Shown here: positions 37,938 through 45,976 of the stretch, one piece after another
Layout of the letters: each line of letters begins with the position of its first letter
Numbering within the stretch: the stretch's first letter is position 1
From: Azospirillum brasilense
Lineage (GTDB): Bacteria; Pseudomonadota; Alphaproteobacteria; Azospirillales; Azospirillaceae
Reading direction: 5' to 3'
DNA length: 64,000 nucleotides
Assembly: GCF_007827815.1 (NCBI RefSeq)
Contig: NZ_VITH01000004.1
Span: 372,001-436,000, forward strand
Translations under genes and position numbers: made by a program
The notes under the pieces: generated by a model
Told to the model about the DNA's origin: nothing
Database searches by the model: none
Seen by the model: the letters and a program-made list of their open reading frames with translations, nothing else

Positions 37938-39343
37938 CACGCGCCATCTGGTTCATCATCAAGGTCGCCATCGTCGTCGCGATCGCGGTCTGGCTGGCCA
38001 ACCACCCCGGCACCCTCGCCATCAACTGGCAGGGCTACGTCGTCGAGACCGGCATCGGCATCGCCATCCTGATCGGCGTGGCGGCCCTGGCGGCGGGCAT
38101 CGTCCTGTACCGGCTGGCCCGCGCCATCCTGGGCGCGCCGCGCAACTACGGCCGCTACCGCCGGTCGCGCCGGCGCGAGCGCGGCTACCAGGCGCTGACC
38201 CGCGGCATGGTCGCCGTCGCCGCCGGCGACGCCACGACCGCCCGCAAGATGGCCCGCAAGGCCGACGGGCTGCTCAACGAGCCGCCGCTGACCATGCTGC
38301 TGTCGGCCCAGGCCGCCCAGCTCCAGGGCGACGACCGTGCGGCGAAGGAATACTTCACCGCCATGCTCGACCGGCCGGAGACCGCCTTCCTCGGCCTGCG
38401 CGGCCTGCTGACGCAGGCGCTGAAGGCCGGCGACCGGGTGGAGGCGCTGCAGCTCGCCCGCCGCGCCCAGTCGCTCCAGCCCAACACGCCCTGGCTGCTC
38501 GGCACGCTGTACGACCTGGAAGCCCGCTCGGGCGAATGGGCGGCGGCGGAAGGCACGCTGCAGCAGGCCGTCCAGGCCGGCGCCATCAACCCCGACGACG
38601 GCCGCCGCCACCGCGCCACCCTGCTTCTGGAGCGCAGCTTCGAGGCGGAGCGCCGCGGCCGGTCCGACTCGGCCCTGTCGCACGCCCAGGCGGCGCACGA
38701 CCTGCTGTCCGGCTTCGTCCCGGCGGCGGCCCGCGCGGCCCGGCTGCAGATGGCCATCGGCAAGCACAAGAATGCCGCCAAGACCATCGAGCGCTGCTGG
38801 CGCGTCAACCCGCACCCCGACCTGACCTCGGCCTACCGCGAGGTGGTCTCCAGCTACGACCCGATGACCCGCGTCAAGCTGTTCGAGAAGCTGCGCAACC
38901 ACGCCCCCAACGACGTCGAGTCGCTGCTGGCCGTGGCCCGCGCCGCCCTCGACGCCCATCTGTGGGGCGAGGCCCGCGCCCACCTGACCAAGGCGCTGGA
39001 GATGCGGCCGTCGCGCCGCGTCTTCCAGCTCCTGGCCGAGCTGGAACGGGCGGAGCGGCAGGACGAGGAGGCGGCGCGCGCCTGGCTGGCCCAAGCGGCC
39101 AACGCCCCGGCGGACGCGGCCTGGACCTGCAGCGCCTGCAACGCGGTCAGCCCGAGCTGGGGCGGCCTGTGCGGCCACTGCGGCGCCTTCGACAGCCTGG
39201 AATGGAAGACCCCGACCGTCAGCATGTCACTGATGAGCCCGGAGTCGGCGCCGACGGCCATCGCCCACCACGCGACGGAGCCGGTCACCGGCCAGCCGGG
39301 CGTCGCCCCCGGCGGCCAGATCGCCCCCCAGGGGGCGACCTGA
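37934..39343 (+). CDS. hemY: HemY-like inner-membrane TPR protein with C-terminal zinc ribbon
   Basis: A 469-residue protein with two transmembrane helices (about residues 4-24 and 38-62) followed by TPR-like repeats. The N-terminus AIWFIIKVAIVVAIAVWLAN and the TLAINWQGYVVET loop are HemY hallmarks. The ATGA overlap with the mitofilin gene shows translational coupling. Near the end Cys399-x2-Cys402 and Cys413-x2-Cys416 form a likely zinc ribbon. This HemY is the heme-operon membrane protein of proteobacteria and not protoporphyrinogen oxidase; its biochemical job is unsettled. Confidence 0.92.
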   Translation: MTRAIWFIIKVAIVVAIAVWLANHPGTLAINWQGYVVETGIGIAILIGVAALAAGIVLYRLARAILGAPRNYGRYRRSRRRERGYQALTRGMVAVAAGDATTARKMARKADGLLNEPPLTMLLSAQAAQLQGDDRAAKEYFTAMLDRPETAFLGLRGLLTQALKAGDRVEALQLARRAQSLQPNTPWLLGTLYDLEARSGEWAAAEGTLQQAVQAGAINPDDGRRHRATLLLERSFEAERRGRSDSALSHAQAAHDLLSGFVPAAARAARLQMAIGKHKNAAKTIERCWRVNPHPDLTSAYREVVSSYDPMTRVKLFEKLRNHAPNDVESLLAVARAALDAHLWGEARAHLTKALEMRPSRRVFQLLAELERAERQDEEAARAWLAQAANAPADAAWTCSACNAVSPSWGGLCGHCGAFDSLEWKTPTVSMSLMSPESAPTAIAHHATEPVTGQPGVAPGGQIAPQGAT

Positions 39344-39365
39344 CCCCAAGGCCGGTCGCAGCACG

Positions 39366-39406
39366 AAAAAAAGCCCCTTCCCGGTCCGCCGGGGAGGGGC
39401 TTTTTC
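39366..39406. terminator. Bidirectional rho-independent terminator
   Basis: AAAAAGCCCCTTCCCGG pairs with its near-perfect complement ending GGGGCTTTTT, with A-run and T-run on the two flanks. It lies between the convergent hemY and pentapeptide-repeat genes and fits both. Confidence 0.85.
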
Positions 39407-39444
39407 TTTGTGGTGCAGCGGCTTTGAACCCTATGCCCCGAACC

Positions 39445-40719
39445 CTAAGCGTTGCCCAGCCGGGCGCCGTCCAGGATGGCCTCGTCGAAGATGGCGCTGC
39501 TGCGGTCGCAGCCGGTCAGATCGGCCAGCGTCAGGTCGCAGCCCTTCATGTTCGTGGCGCTGAGCGAGGCGCCGGCCATGCGGGCGCGCACCAGCGACGC
39601 CCGCATCATCTTCGCCCCGGCGCTGATCAGCAGCATCCCCAGATTGGCCCCGTCCAGGCAGCCGTCGATGAGGATCGCGCGGTCCAGCTTGGCGCCGCGC
39701 AGGTCGGCGCCGCGCAGGTCTGCGGAGCGCAGGTCGGCGCCGTCGAACTGGGCCGCCTGGAGTTGCGCGCCGTTCAGCCGGGCGTGGCGCAGCCGGACGC
39801 CCGAGCCCTTGGCGAGCGTCAGGACCTTGCCCGACAGGTCCACCCCGTCCAGGTTCAGGCCGGTCAGATCGAGCTGGCGCCCCTGCTGGCCGCTGGTGCC
39901 GAGCCACAGCAGATGCTGGTGCAGCAAACTTTCGATCTCCGCCGCCGCGATCGCCGGGCGGGCGGGCTCGGCCGCCGGCTCCTCGTCCGGTTCCGGGGAA
40001 GGCTGCGGCGCCTCGGCGGCGGCGGCAGCCTCCTCGTCGGTGCGGATGGAGGTGACGAGGTCCAGTTCCGACACCTTGGCGCCGTCCAGGATGGCGCCGC
40101 GCAGATCGGCGCCGTTCAGGTCGGCCCCCTGGAGGTCGGCGCCGGAGAAGTTGCAGTCGCGCAGGTCGGTGCGCTGGAGCCGCGCGCCGGACAGGCGGGA
40201 GTTGGTGAAGTCGGCCGCCCGCGCGAAGCTGCCCGACAGCTTGGCCCGCGCCATGTCGGCGTTGGTCAGCTTGGCCGAGGCCATGTCCGCCGGTCCCGGC
40301 TCGAACCCGATCACCTTCAGCTCGCCGGACGCGCTGCGGTTGGCGACGCTGCCGTCGCGCAGGTCGACCTCCACCATCACGGCGCCGTCCAGGATGGCGC
40401 CGCGCACGTTGGCGCCGCGCATGTCGGTGCGGTAGAGCCGCGCCTCCGACAGGTCGGCGCCGCGCAGGTCCGCGCCGTAGAGGTCGGCGTGGTCGAGGAT
40501 GGTGCCCTGCATCCGGGCGTCGCGCAGGATGGCGCCGGACAGGTGCGCGCCGGTCAGGTTGCGGCCCGACAGGTCGAGCCCGGTCAGGTCGAAGAAGGGC
40601 AGGTTGGCGCGGGCGCCGTTGGGCCGCCCCTCGGTGAAGCGGACATGGCGCTCGCACACCCGGTCCAGCTGCTCCTGGCTCAAGCGTATCCGGGACTTGT
40701 GGGAGCCGTCGTTCGCCAT
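39445..40719 (-). CDS. Pentapeptide-repeat protein
   Basis: A 424-residue protein from ATG 40719. After an N-terminal segment of about 40 residues there are two blocks of pentapeptide repeats with A(D/N)LxG periodicity (for example DLYGADLRGADLSEARLYR, and ADLRSADLRGADLRGAKLDR), forming right-handed quadrilateral beta-helices. They are joined by an acidic Ala/Pro/Glu-rich linker of about 40 residues. No membrane segment. It lies seven bases downstream of cheZ, so the two are translationally linked. Pentapeptide proteins act by shape (for instance DNA mimicry); a role in chemotaxis is only inferred from the operon. Confidence 0.9.
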   Translation of the reverse strand: MANDGSHKSRIRLSQEQLDRVCERHVRFTEGRPNGARANLPFFDLTGLDLSGRNLTGAHLSGAILRDARMQGTILDHADLYGADLRGADLSEARLYRTDMRGANVRGAILDGAVMVEVDLRDGSVANRSASGELKVIGFEPGPADMASAKLTNADMARAKLSGSFARAADFTNSRLSGARLQRTDLRDCNFSGADLQGADLNGADLRGAILDGAKVSELDLVTSIRTDEEAAAAAEAPQPSPEPDEEPAAEPARPAIAAAEIESLLHQHLLWLGTSGQQGRQLDLTGLNLDGVDLSGKVLTLAKGSGVRLRHARLNGAQLQAAQFDGADLRSADLRGADLRGAKLDRAILIDGCLDGANLGMLLISAGAKMMRASLVRARMAGASLSATNMKGCDLTLADLTGCDRSSAIFDEAILDGARLGNA

Positions 40720-40726
40720 CGGCGCC

Positions 40727-41698
40727 TCAGGCGAACAGCGCGTCGATGTCGGCCTGCGAAATCTCGCTGCCGCCACCCGACGGTTCGGGCGGCGGGGGCG
40801 CGGGACGCGGGGCCGGCTTCGCGGCGGGCGGCGGAGGGGGCGGCGGGGGCGGGGCAGGCGTCTCGGCCGGCTCCGCCCGTTCCAGCACCTGGGGGATCTG
40901 TGTGGCCAGCGTGTCGAACAGGGCGTCGATGTCGTCCTGGCTGACCTCCGGCCCGCCGAGCTGCGGGCCGTTCAGCAGATGCGCGTCGGGCCGGGTGTCG
41001 CCCAGCTTGCGGTGGGACGCCCCCTCGCCCATCGACGCGGTTTCCGAGGCGGTGGCGATGCGGTCGACGCCCCAGATCTCGATCATCGTGTTCACGCGCT
41101 GCTCGATGTAGCGCAGCGTGTTGACCACCTTGGTGGTGCGCTGACCGGTGATGTCCTGGAAGGCGCAGGCGGTCATGATCTCGATGCTCCAGGCGTCGAT
41201 GGCGTCGACCATCTCGGCGATGTCGGGATCGGTGCGCGGGATGCCCTGGGTGATCTCCTGGATCTTCTCGGTGGCGTTCAGGATGTCGGTGGTGGCGCGC
41301 TCGGTCGCCGCGACGATCTCGTCCAGCTCGCCGGTCGCCGCCTCGATGCGGTTCGACCCGGTGTCGGCGGGGCGCAGCGCGGCGATGTCGCTGCGCGTCT
41401 CGCGCACCACCTGGGTGATCGACATCAGCTCCTGCTGAAGCTGCAGATTGTCGCCAATGCCGCTCCCCATGCCGCCGCCCGGAGTCAGGCGGGGGAGAGC
41501 GCCGGGTTCCACCCCGCGCAGCCGGTTGATCTGCTGCTCCAGCGCGCCGGTCAGCCGATGGAACTCGTCCATCGCGACCACGCGTGATCGTCGGTCGCGC
41601 ATGCGCAGGAACGCGCGGCCGCGCGCGGTCTGCGACAGCGCCTCCTCCATCTGGAGGTAATCATGCTCGGTCAGTTCCATCAGAGGAACGTCGCTCAT
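40727..41698 (-). CDS. cheZ: CheZ-type protein phosphatase with FliM-like C-terminal peptides
   Basis: A 323-residue helical protein. The catalytic stretch ACAFQDITGQRTTKVVNTL (residues 177-195) matches the CheZ active site, with Asp182 and Gln186 at the positions that dephosphorylate CheY-P. Residues 252-261 (VSQDDIDALF) and the very C-terminus 313-322 (ISQADIDALF) resemble the FliM peptide LSQAEIDALL that binds phospho-CheY. A Pro-rich linker (about 280-306) separates the two. The start is ATG 41698, or GTG 41707, neither with a strong ribosome site. It precedes the pentapeptide-repeat gene by seven bases. No other che gene is in the window. Confidence 0.88.
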   Translation of the reverse strand: MSDVPLMELTEHDYLQMEEALSQTARGRAFLRMRDRRSRVVAMDEFHRLTGALEQQINRLRGVEPGALPRLTPGGGMGSGIGDNLQLQQELMSITQVVRETRSDIAALRPADTGSNRIEAATGELDEIVAATERATTDILNATEKIQEITQGIPRTDPDIAEMVDAIDAWSIEIMTACAFQDITGQRTTKVVNTLRYIEQRVNTMIEIWGVDRIATASETASMGEGASHRKLGDTRPDAHLLNGPQLGGPEVSQDDIDALFDTLATQIPQVLERAEPAETPAPPPPPPPPPAAKPAPRPAPPPPEPSGGGSEISQADIDALFA

Positions 41699-42099
41699 CG
41701 TCGTCACCGTCGGCGGGCCGCTGTTGAGTATCCGCCATGGAGGAAAGCACGTCTTAGGAAAACTGAGGTTACACCAGACATGGCCTGGATTTCAGGCAAA
41801 TCCTTCACAATACGTCCTCGCAGATCCCGCTGAACAAAGTCTTAATGAAGTCCTGGACGGCGCGCGATGACACACCCTGTCGTCATGCAACCAAGCATAG
41901 AAGCCGGCCGCCGGAGCGGTGCCGCGAAAGACGGCGGTCGGCGGTATGGAGGATTCACCCGTCGCCGCCCTCGCCCTATACTCCATCCCTCTGCGCTGGC
42001 CGAGCGGTGGGGCAAAGGGCGCACAGGCTTGACCCGCGGGTGCCGCTCGCCCACATCAGCGGCGCCAACGCGGTGCGGAACAACTGGAATAGGGACAAG
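41699..42099. other. 401-bp divergent region between cheZ and the Deg-type protease
   Basis: No supported gene; frames here read through GC-poor or ribosome-site-less stretches. The AT-richer portion at about 41735-41850 is where the cheZ promoter is expected. I found no TTAA-N7-TTAA site or clear sigma-54 element in it. Confidence 0.5.
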
Positions 42100-43206
42100 A
42101 TGCCGATGACGACGACGCTTCGGTTCGCGGCGCTTCGGTTTGCGGGGGCGATGTGCGTGGCCGGGCTTTTGGGGATCGGCGTTCCGGGCGCGGGCCCGGC
42201 CCCCGCCGCCGCGGCCCTGCCCGCCGGCGTCACCGGGGTGACGACCATCGCGCCGATGCTGGAGCAGGTGACCCCCGCCGTCGTCAACATCGCCGTCCTG
42301 TCGCGGGCGCCGCAGGCCGAGAACCCGCTGCTGCGCGACCCCTTCTTCCGCCGTTTCTTCAACGTCCCCGAGCAGCAGGCCCGCCCGCAGGTCAGCGCCG
42401 GGTCGGGCGTGATCGTGGACGCGCGGCGCGGCTACGTCATCACCAACGCCCATGTGGTGGAGAACGCGCAGGAGATCGCCGTCACCCTGAAGGACCGCCG
42501 CCGCCTGCGCGCCAAGCTGGTCGGGCGGGACGCGGCGACCGACATCGCGCTGCTGAAGATCGAGGCGGAGAAGCTGACCGCACTGCCCTGGGGCGATTCG
42601 GACCAGCTCAAGGTCGGCGACTTCCTGGTCGCCATCGGCAACCCCTTCGGGCTGGGCCAGACGGTCACCTCCGGCATCGTCTCGGCGCTTGGCCGCAGCG
42701 GGCTGAAGATCGAGGGGTACGAGGACTTCATCCAGACCGACGCCTCCATCAACCCCGGCAATTCCGGCGGCGCGCTGGTCAACTTCAACGGCGAGCTGGT
42801 CGGCATCAACACCGCCATCATCGGCCCGGCCGGCGGATCGGTCGGCATCGGCTTCGCCGTCCCGGTCAGCATCGTCCGCTCGGTGATGGAGCAGCTGGTC
42901 GAGTATGGCGAGGTGCGGCGCGGCCGGCTGGGGGTCTCCATCCAGGACCTGACCCCCGATCTGGCCGACAGCATGAATCTGGCCGGCGACGCCGGGGCGG
43001 TCATCGCCCAGGTGGAGCGCGGGTCCGCCGCCGAGCGCGCCGGCTTCCGCAGCGGCGACGTGGTGACCGCGGTGAACGGGCGGCCGGTGCGCAGCGCCAC
43101 CGACTTCCGCAACCGCATGGGTCTGGTGCGGGCCGGCACGCCGCTTCAGGTGACCGTCCTGCGCGGCGGCGGCGAACGGGTGCTGAACGTCCGAACGGCG
43201 AACTAG
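42100..43206 (+). CDS. Periplasmic trypsin-like serine protease, DegS/DegQ-type (one PDZ domain)
   Basis: A 368-residue exported protease. The signal peptide ends at about residue 39 (PAPAAAAL). The S1 domain has the triad His118 (ITNAHVVEN), Asp148 (ATDIALLK) and Ser222 (NPGNSGGAL). One PDZ domain follows (GRLGVSIQDLTPDLA to the end). DegP and DegQ have two PDZ domains, so the single domain and length are DegS-like. Function: envelope protein quality control or stress signalling, inferred from the family. ATGs at 42100 and 42106 share the site AGGGA; the longer one is listed. Monocistronic or with the next gene, 34 bases on. Confidence 0.92.
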   Translation: MPMTTTLRFAALRFAGAMCVAGLLGIGVPGAGPAPAAAALPAGVTGVTTIAPMLEQVTPAVVNIAVLSRAPQAENPLLRDPFFRRFFNVPEQQARPQVSAGSGVIVDARRGYVITNAHVVENAQEIAVTLKDRRRLRAKLVGRDAATDIALLKIEAEKLTALPWGDSDQLKVGDFLVAIGNPFGLGQTVTSGIVSALGRSGLKIEGYEDFIQTDASINPGNSGGALVNFNGELVGINTAIIGPAGGSVGIGFAVPVSIVRSVMEQLVEYGEVRRGRLGVSIQDLTPDLADSMNLAGDAGAVIAQVERGSAAERAGFRSGDVVTAVNGRPVRSATDFRNRMGLVRAGTPLQVTVLRGGGERVLNVRTAN

Positions 43207-43240
43207 ACCCGGCGGACCGGATCGGGATAACCATGGTCTG

Positions 43241-43978
43241 ATGATCGGCCGCCCCTCCCCTCCCCGCCGGCAGGCCCCGCCCGCCCCCATGGTCAGCGCG
43301 GCCCAACGCCAGCGCGAAGTCGCCCGCATGCTGATGCGGCTCGACGACATGCTGAAGGCCTGCGCGGATCTGGCGGCGGCGGCGCGGGAGCGCGTGTCGG
43401 TCGGCGGGATGGGCCGCTACCGCAAATTCTCCCGCAAGGTGCGCGACTTCTTCTCGCTGGCGGCGGTGACCCAGGAACGGCTGGACGCCGCCCCGTCGGA
43501 GATGGAGGAGCTGATCGGCCCGATGACCACCGCGCTGGAACGCCTGCACGCCCGCATGGTGATCCTGTTCGTGGAGGAGAGCCTGGGCTTCTTCAACACC
43601 TTCGCGCGGGTCAAGGCGCTGCCCATCGGCACCCACGAGACGGTGGGGGTGGAGTTCCGCGCGCTGATGGAGATCCGCAAGTTCCTCGACGACCCGCTCT
43701 ACGACGGGGAGCGCGGGCAGGGCCTGCGCAAGCAGACGGACCGTGTCGCCGTCCTCATGCGCGCGGTGATGGACCGCTGCCCGCCCCTGCCCGACTTCGG
43801 CGACGAGCCGAGCATCGGGCCGCGCGGGACGGTGAACAAGCCGCTGCGCCCGCCGCGCGCTGCGCCGCCTCCCGCCGCGGGCCGGGCGGCGGAGCCCCGC
43901 CCGCTGCCGCAGCCCCATTCCCAGCGGCCCGATCCCCGGCTTGAGGTCCGCCAGCTGTCGCTGGACGACGAGGACTGA
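43241..43978 (+). CDS. Hypothetical protein, helical
   Basis: A 245-residue cytoplasmic protein of unknown family. The middle (residues about 25-190) is helical and alternates acidic and basic residues (EMEELIGPMTTALERLHARM and FNTFARVKALPIGTHETVGV). The last 50 residues are Pro/Arg-rich and disordered, ending LSLDDED. No signal peptide, despite its place 34 bases behind an exported protease. The start could also be the internal ATG at 43289. I do not recognise a function. Confidence 0.75.
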   Translation: MIGRPSPPRRQAPPAPMVSAAQRQREVARMLMRLDDMLKACADLAAAARERVSVGGMGRYRKFSRKVRDFFSLAAVTQERLDAAPSEMEELIGPMTTALERLHARMVILFVEESLGFFNTFARVKALPIGTHETVGVEFRALMEIRKFLDDPLYDGERGQGLRKQTDRVAVLMRAVMDRCPPLPDFGDEPSIGPRGTVNKPLRPPRAAPPPAAGRAAEPRPLPQPHSQRPDPRLEVRQLSLDDED

Positions 43979-43992
43979 CGGGCCGCCTGCCC

Positions 43993-44048
43993 GATCAGCT
44001 TTCCCCCGGTCAGCTTTCCCCCGATCAGCTTTCCCCCATCAGCTTTCC
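43993..44048. repeat. 15-bp tandem repeat overlapping the DUF2934 stop codon
   Basis: Three full units of GATCAGCTTTCCCCC (one with GG for GA) at 43993-44007, 44008-44022 and 44023-44037 and a partial fourth unit of 11 bases to 44048. The last unit overlaps the 3' end and the stop codon of the minus-strand DUF2934 gene. Confidence 0.9.
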
Positions 44049-44308
44049 ATGGTCGTCGACTGGCGGTGGTGGCTGTGCGCGTCGACGCCGCGCAGATGCT
44101 CGGCGGCCTCGTGCAGGGCGCGCTCGCTGGCGCTGTCGGGGGTCTGCAGACCGGCGTCCGGGCCGGGGACGGCGTCCTCTTCGGCGATCTCGCGGGTGGC
44201 CTGTTGCCAATGCTCGATGTGGCGCCCCTCGGGACGGCCCTCCCGTTCCCAGATGGCGCGGGCGCGCTCGCGGACGCGGGGGTCGTCGGGGCTGGTGTGA
44301 TGCTCCAT
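44039..44308 (-). CDS. DUF2934 domain-containing protein
   Basis: An 89-residue protein whose ARAIWEREGRPEGRHIEHWQQ segment is the DUF2934 signature (small alphaproteobacterial proteins with an Arg-x-x-Ala...Trp-Glu...Gly-Arg-Pro core). The C-terminus is acidic, then His-rich. A GGAAGGA ribosome site precedes the ATG at 44308. The stop codon lies in a tandem repeat, so the tail length may vary between strains. Function unknown. Confidence 0.88.
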   Translation of the reverse strand: MEHHTSPDDPRVRERARAIWEREGRPEGRHIEHWQQATREIAEEDAVPGPDAGLQTPDSASERALHEAAEHLRGVDAHSHHRQSTTMES

Positions 44309-44373
44309 GGCGCTGTCCTTCCTGTGCGGTCTGCTCTCAAGACAATCAACAGGCGGAGCGGCACGCTGTGCCG

Positions 44374-45039
44374 CTACAGCCAATAGAGCGGGCTGACCCC
44401 GAACAGCCAGGGATGCAGCGCGATCATCGCGGCGTAGGCGGCCAGCGCGCCCAGGACGCGGCTCCAGCCGATCTCGCCGGGACGGAAGCGCTGGCGTCCG
44501 GCCAGGATGGCGGCGAAGGGCAGCGCGGAGGTCTCCGCCCGGTAGGCCCGCCCAGCAGCACTCCGGCGCAGCAGCCAGTCGTTCTTGACCATGGCGAACA
44601 GGGCGATGGCCGCCATCGCGACGAACAGCACGACCCGCCGCCCGTCCCCGGTGGCTTGCAGGTGCAGCAGCGCCCACAGCAGCAGCCCCATGGAACCGGG
44701 GAAGCGGGTGATCCGGTAGATGCCCCGCGGCGGGTTGGGGGCGTCGGGCTCGCCGGCCTTGCTGGTGACGCGGGCGGCGATCAGCAGGAAGGACAGCGGC
44801 ATCAGCGCGACGACCAGCGGCGCCGCCCAGCCGGCGGGAAGGAACAGCGGCTCGCCGCCCCCGGCCGCGCGGTAGGCCCAGACGAACAGCCCGAGCGCCA
44901 GCAGCGAGCCCAGCGAATGCAGGGCGACGAACCCGCCCCTCCCCAGCCGGGCGATCAGCCACGGCCGCACCCCCGGCCAGGACGGCACGGCGTGGGTGGC
45001 GAACAGGAACAGGGCGGCGAGAAGAAGATCGGTGGTCAT
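44374..45039 (-). CDS. NnrU family membrane protein
   Basis: A 221-residue integral membrane protein with about six hydrophobic segments. ATHAVPSWPGVRPWLIARLG and ALHSLGSLLALG are the NnrU signature, and RITRFPGSMGLLLWALLHL is the second conserved block. NnrU was named from its place near denitrification genes; its role is unknown, and here no denitrification gene is visible. It is minus-strand and about 65 bases upstream of DUF2934. Confidence 0.93.
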   Translation of the reverse strand: MTTDLLLAALFLFATHAVPSWPGVRPWLIARLGRGGFVALHSLGSLLALGLFVWAYRAAGGGEPLFLPAGWAAPLVVALMPLSFLLIAARVTSKAGEPDAPNPPRGIYRITRFPGSMGLLLWALLHLQATGDGRRVVLFVAMAAIALFAMVKNDWLLRRSAAGRAYRAETSALPFAAILAGRQRFRPGEIGWSRVLGALAAYAAMIALHPWLFGVSPLYWL

Positions 45040-45258
45040 GGGATGCGAGGAAACACCGCTTTGCCGGGCGGAGTCTTGATGAACGTCAAACTTGGAACCG
45101 TGAAGGCAAACCGCATCCGGGTGTGGCGCAGGCCACAGCGGGGATGGGCGGCGGGGCGTAGGGTCTGGTCATCGGACAGGCCGGGCCCCGACGCAGACGG
45201 AACCGGCAGCCAACTCCCCCAGACACCAACTTCTCAGACACCGGAAGGAAACCACACC

Positions 45259-45786
45259 ATGCGCCGCACCACCCTGATCGCCGCCGCCGCCGTCCTGCTC
45301 TGCTCCGCCCCGGCCTTCGCCGGCGACCTGATGACCGGCGGCATCCCGCTCGGCAACGCCAGCAACCTGGGCGTCATCTCCAACACCGCCGCGGGCATCC
45401 AGAACAAGGCGCAGCAGCAGGTGATGGGCGTCCAGGCGGGCGGCGGGCTGGCCGGGCCCTTCGGCACCGCCTCCAACCTGGGCAACGTCTCCAACCTCGC
45501 CGCCGGCGTCGGCAACACCGCCAAGCAGCAGGTCTTCGGCCTGCAGGCGGGCGGCGGGATGGGTGGCGGGGTGAAGGCGCCCTTCGCTCTGGGCGGCTTC
45601 AACAGCAACGCCGGCACCGTCAGCAACAGCGCGGTCGGCATCGGCAACACCGCCCAGCAGCAGGTCAAGGCCATGCAGTTCGGTGCGCCGGGCGCCCTGT
45701 TCAACCAGAACCTCGGCACCGTCTCCAACCTCTCCGCCGGCATCGGCAACAAGGCCCAGCAGCAGGTCACCGGCATCCAGAAGTAA
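45259..45786 (+). CDS. Exported Gly/Asn/Gln-rich repeat protein
   Basis: A 175-residue protein with a signal peptide (MRRTTLIAAAAVLLCSAPAFA). The mature part contains four imperfect repeats of 30-45 residues with a core of the type NxGxVSNxAxGIGNxAQQQV. The spacing of S, N, Q and G resembles curlin-like amyloid repeats, but I cannot equate it with a known family. A GGAAGGA ribosome site precedes the ATG and a strong terminator follows the gene, so it is a single transcription unit. The 45040-45258 gap should hold its promoter. Confidence 0.82.
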   Translation: MRRTTLIAAAAVLLCSAPAFAGDLMTGGIPLGNASNLGVISNTAAGIQNKAQQQVMGVQAGGGLAGPFGTASNLGNVSNLAAGVGNTAKQQVFGLQAGGGMGGGVKAPFALGGFNSNAGTVSNSAVGIGNTAQQQVKAMQFGAPGALFNQNLGTVSNLSAGIGNKAQQQVTGIQK

Positions 45787-45824
45787 AGCCCCTCCCTTTC
45801 CCCCTCCCATCCAGGCAGACCTTG

Positions 45825-45855
45825 CGGCCGGGGCACTCCCCCGGCCGTCTTTTTG
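45825..45855 (+). terminator. Rho-independent terminator after the repeat-protein gene
   Basis: A perfect 9-bp stem (CGGCCGGGG with CCCCGGCCG), a 5-base loop and TCTTTTTG. This is one of the clearest terminators in the window. Confidence 0.88.
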
Positions 45856-45976
45856 TGCGCAGGCGGGGCGTTTCCCGGCGCGGATGTGCGGACAAGGAAC
45901 CTTCCCCCCGGCGGCGCGTTGGAGCGGCGATCACTCTCCCGCGGCCATGCGCCGCGGTCATTCGGGAAGCCGCAGC

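Noticed and set aside
38536..40944. Long plus-strand frame that spans the end of hemY and the minus-strand pentapeptide and cheZ genes
   Set aside because: Covers a terminator and two antisense genes; sequence is a shadow.
41867..42109. Small frame of 80 codons upstream of the Deg-type protease
   Set aside because: No ribosome site, Arg/Gly/Pro-rich shadow-like composition, poor third-position GC; part of the promoter region.
43699..44364. Minus-strand frame with GKLIG-type five-residue repeats
   Set aside because: The repeats come from the 15-bp tandem repeat read in another frame; the frame overlaps the DUF2934 gene and the convergent plus-strand gene and has no ribosome site.
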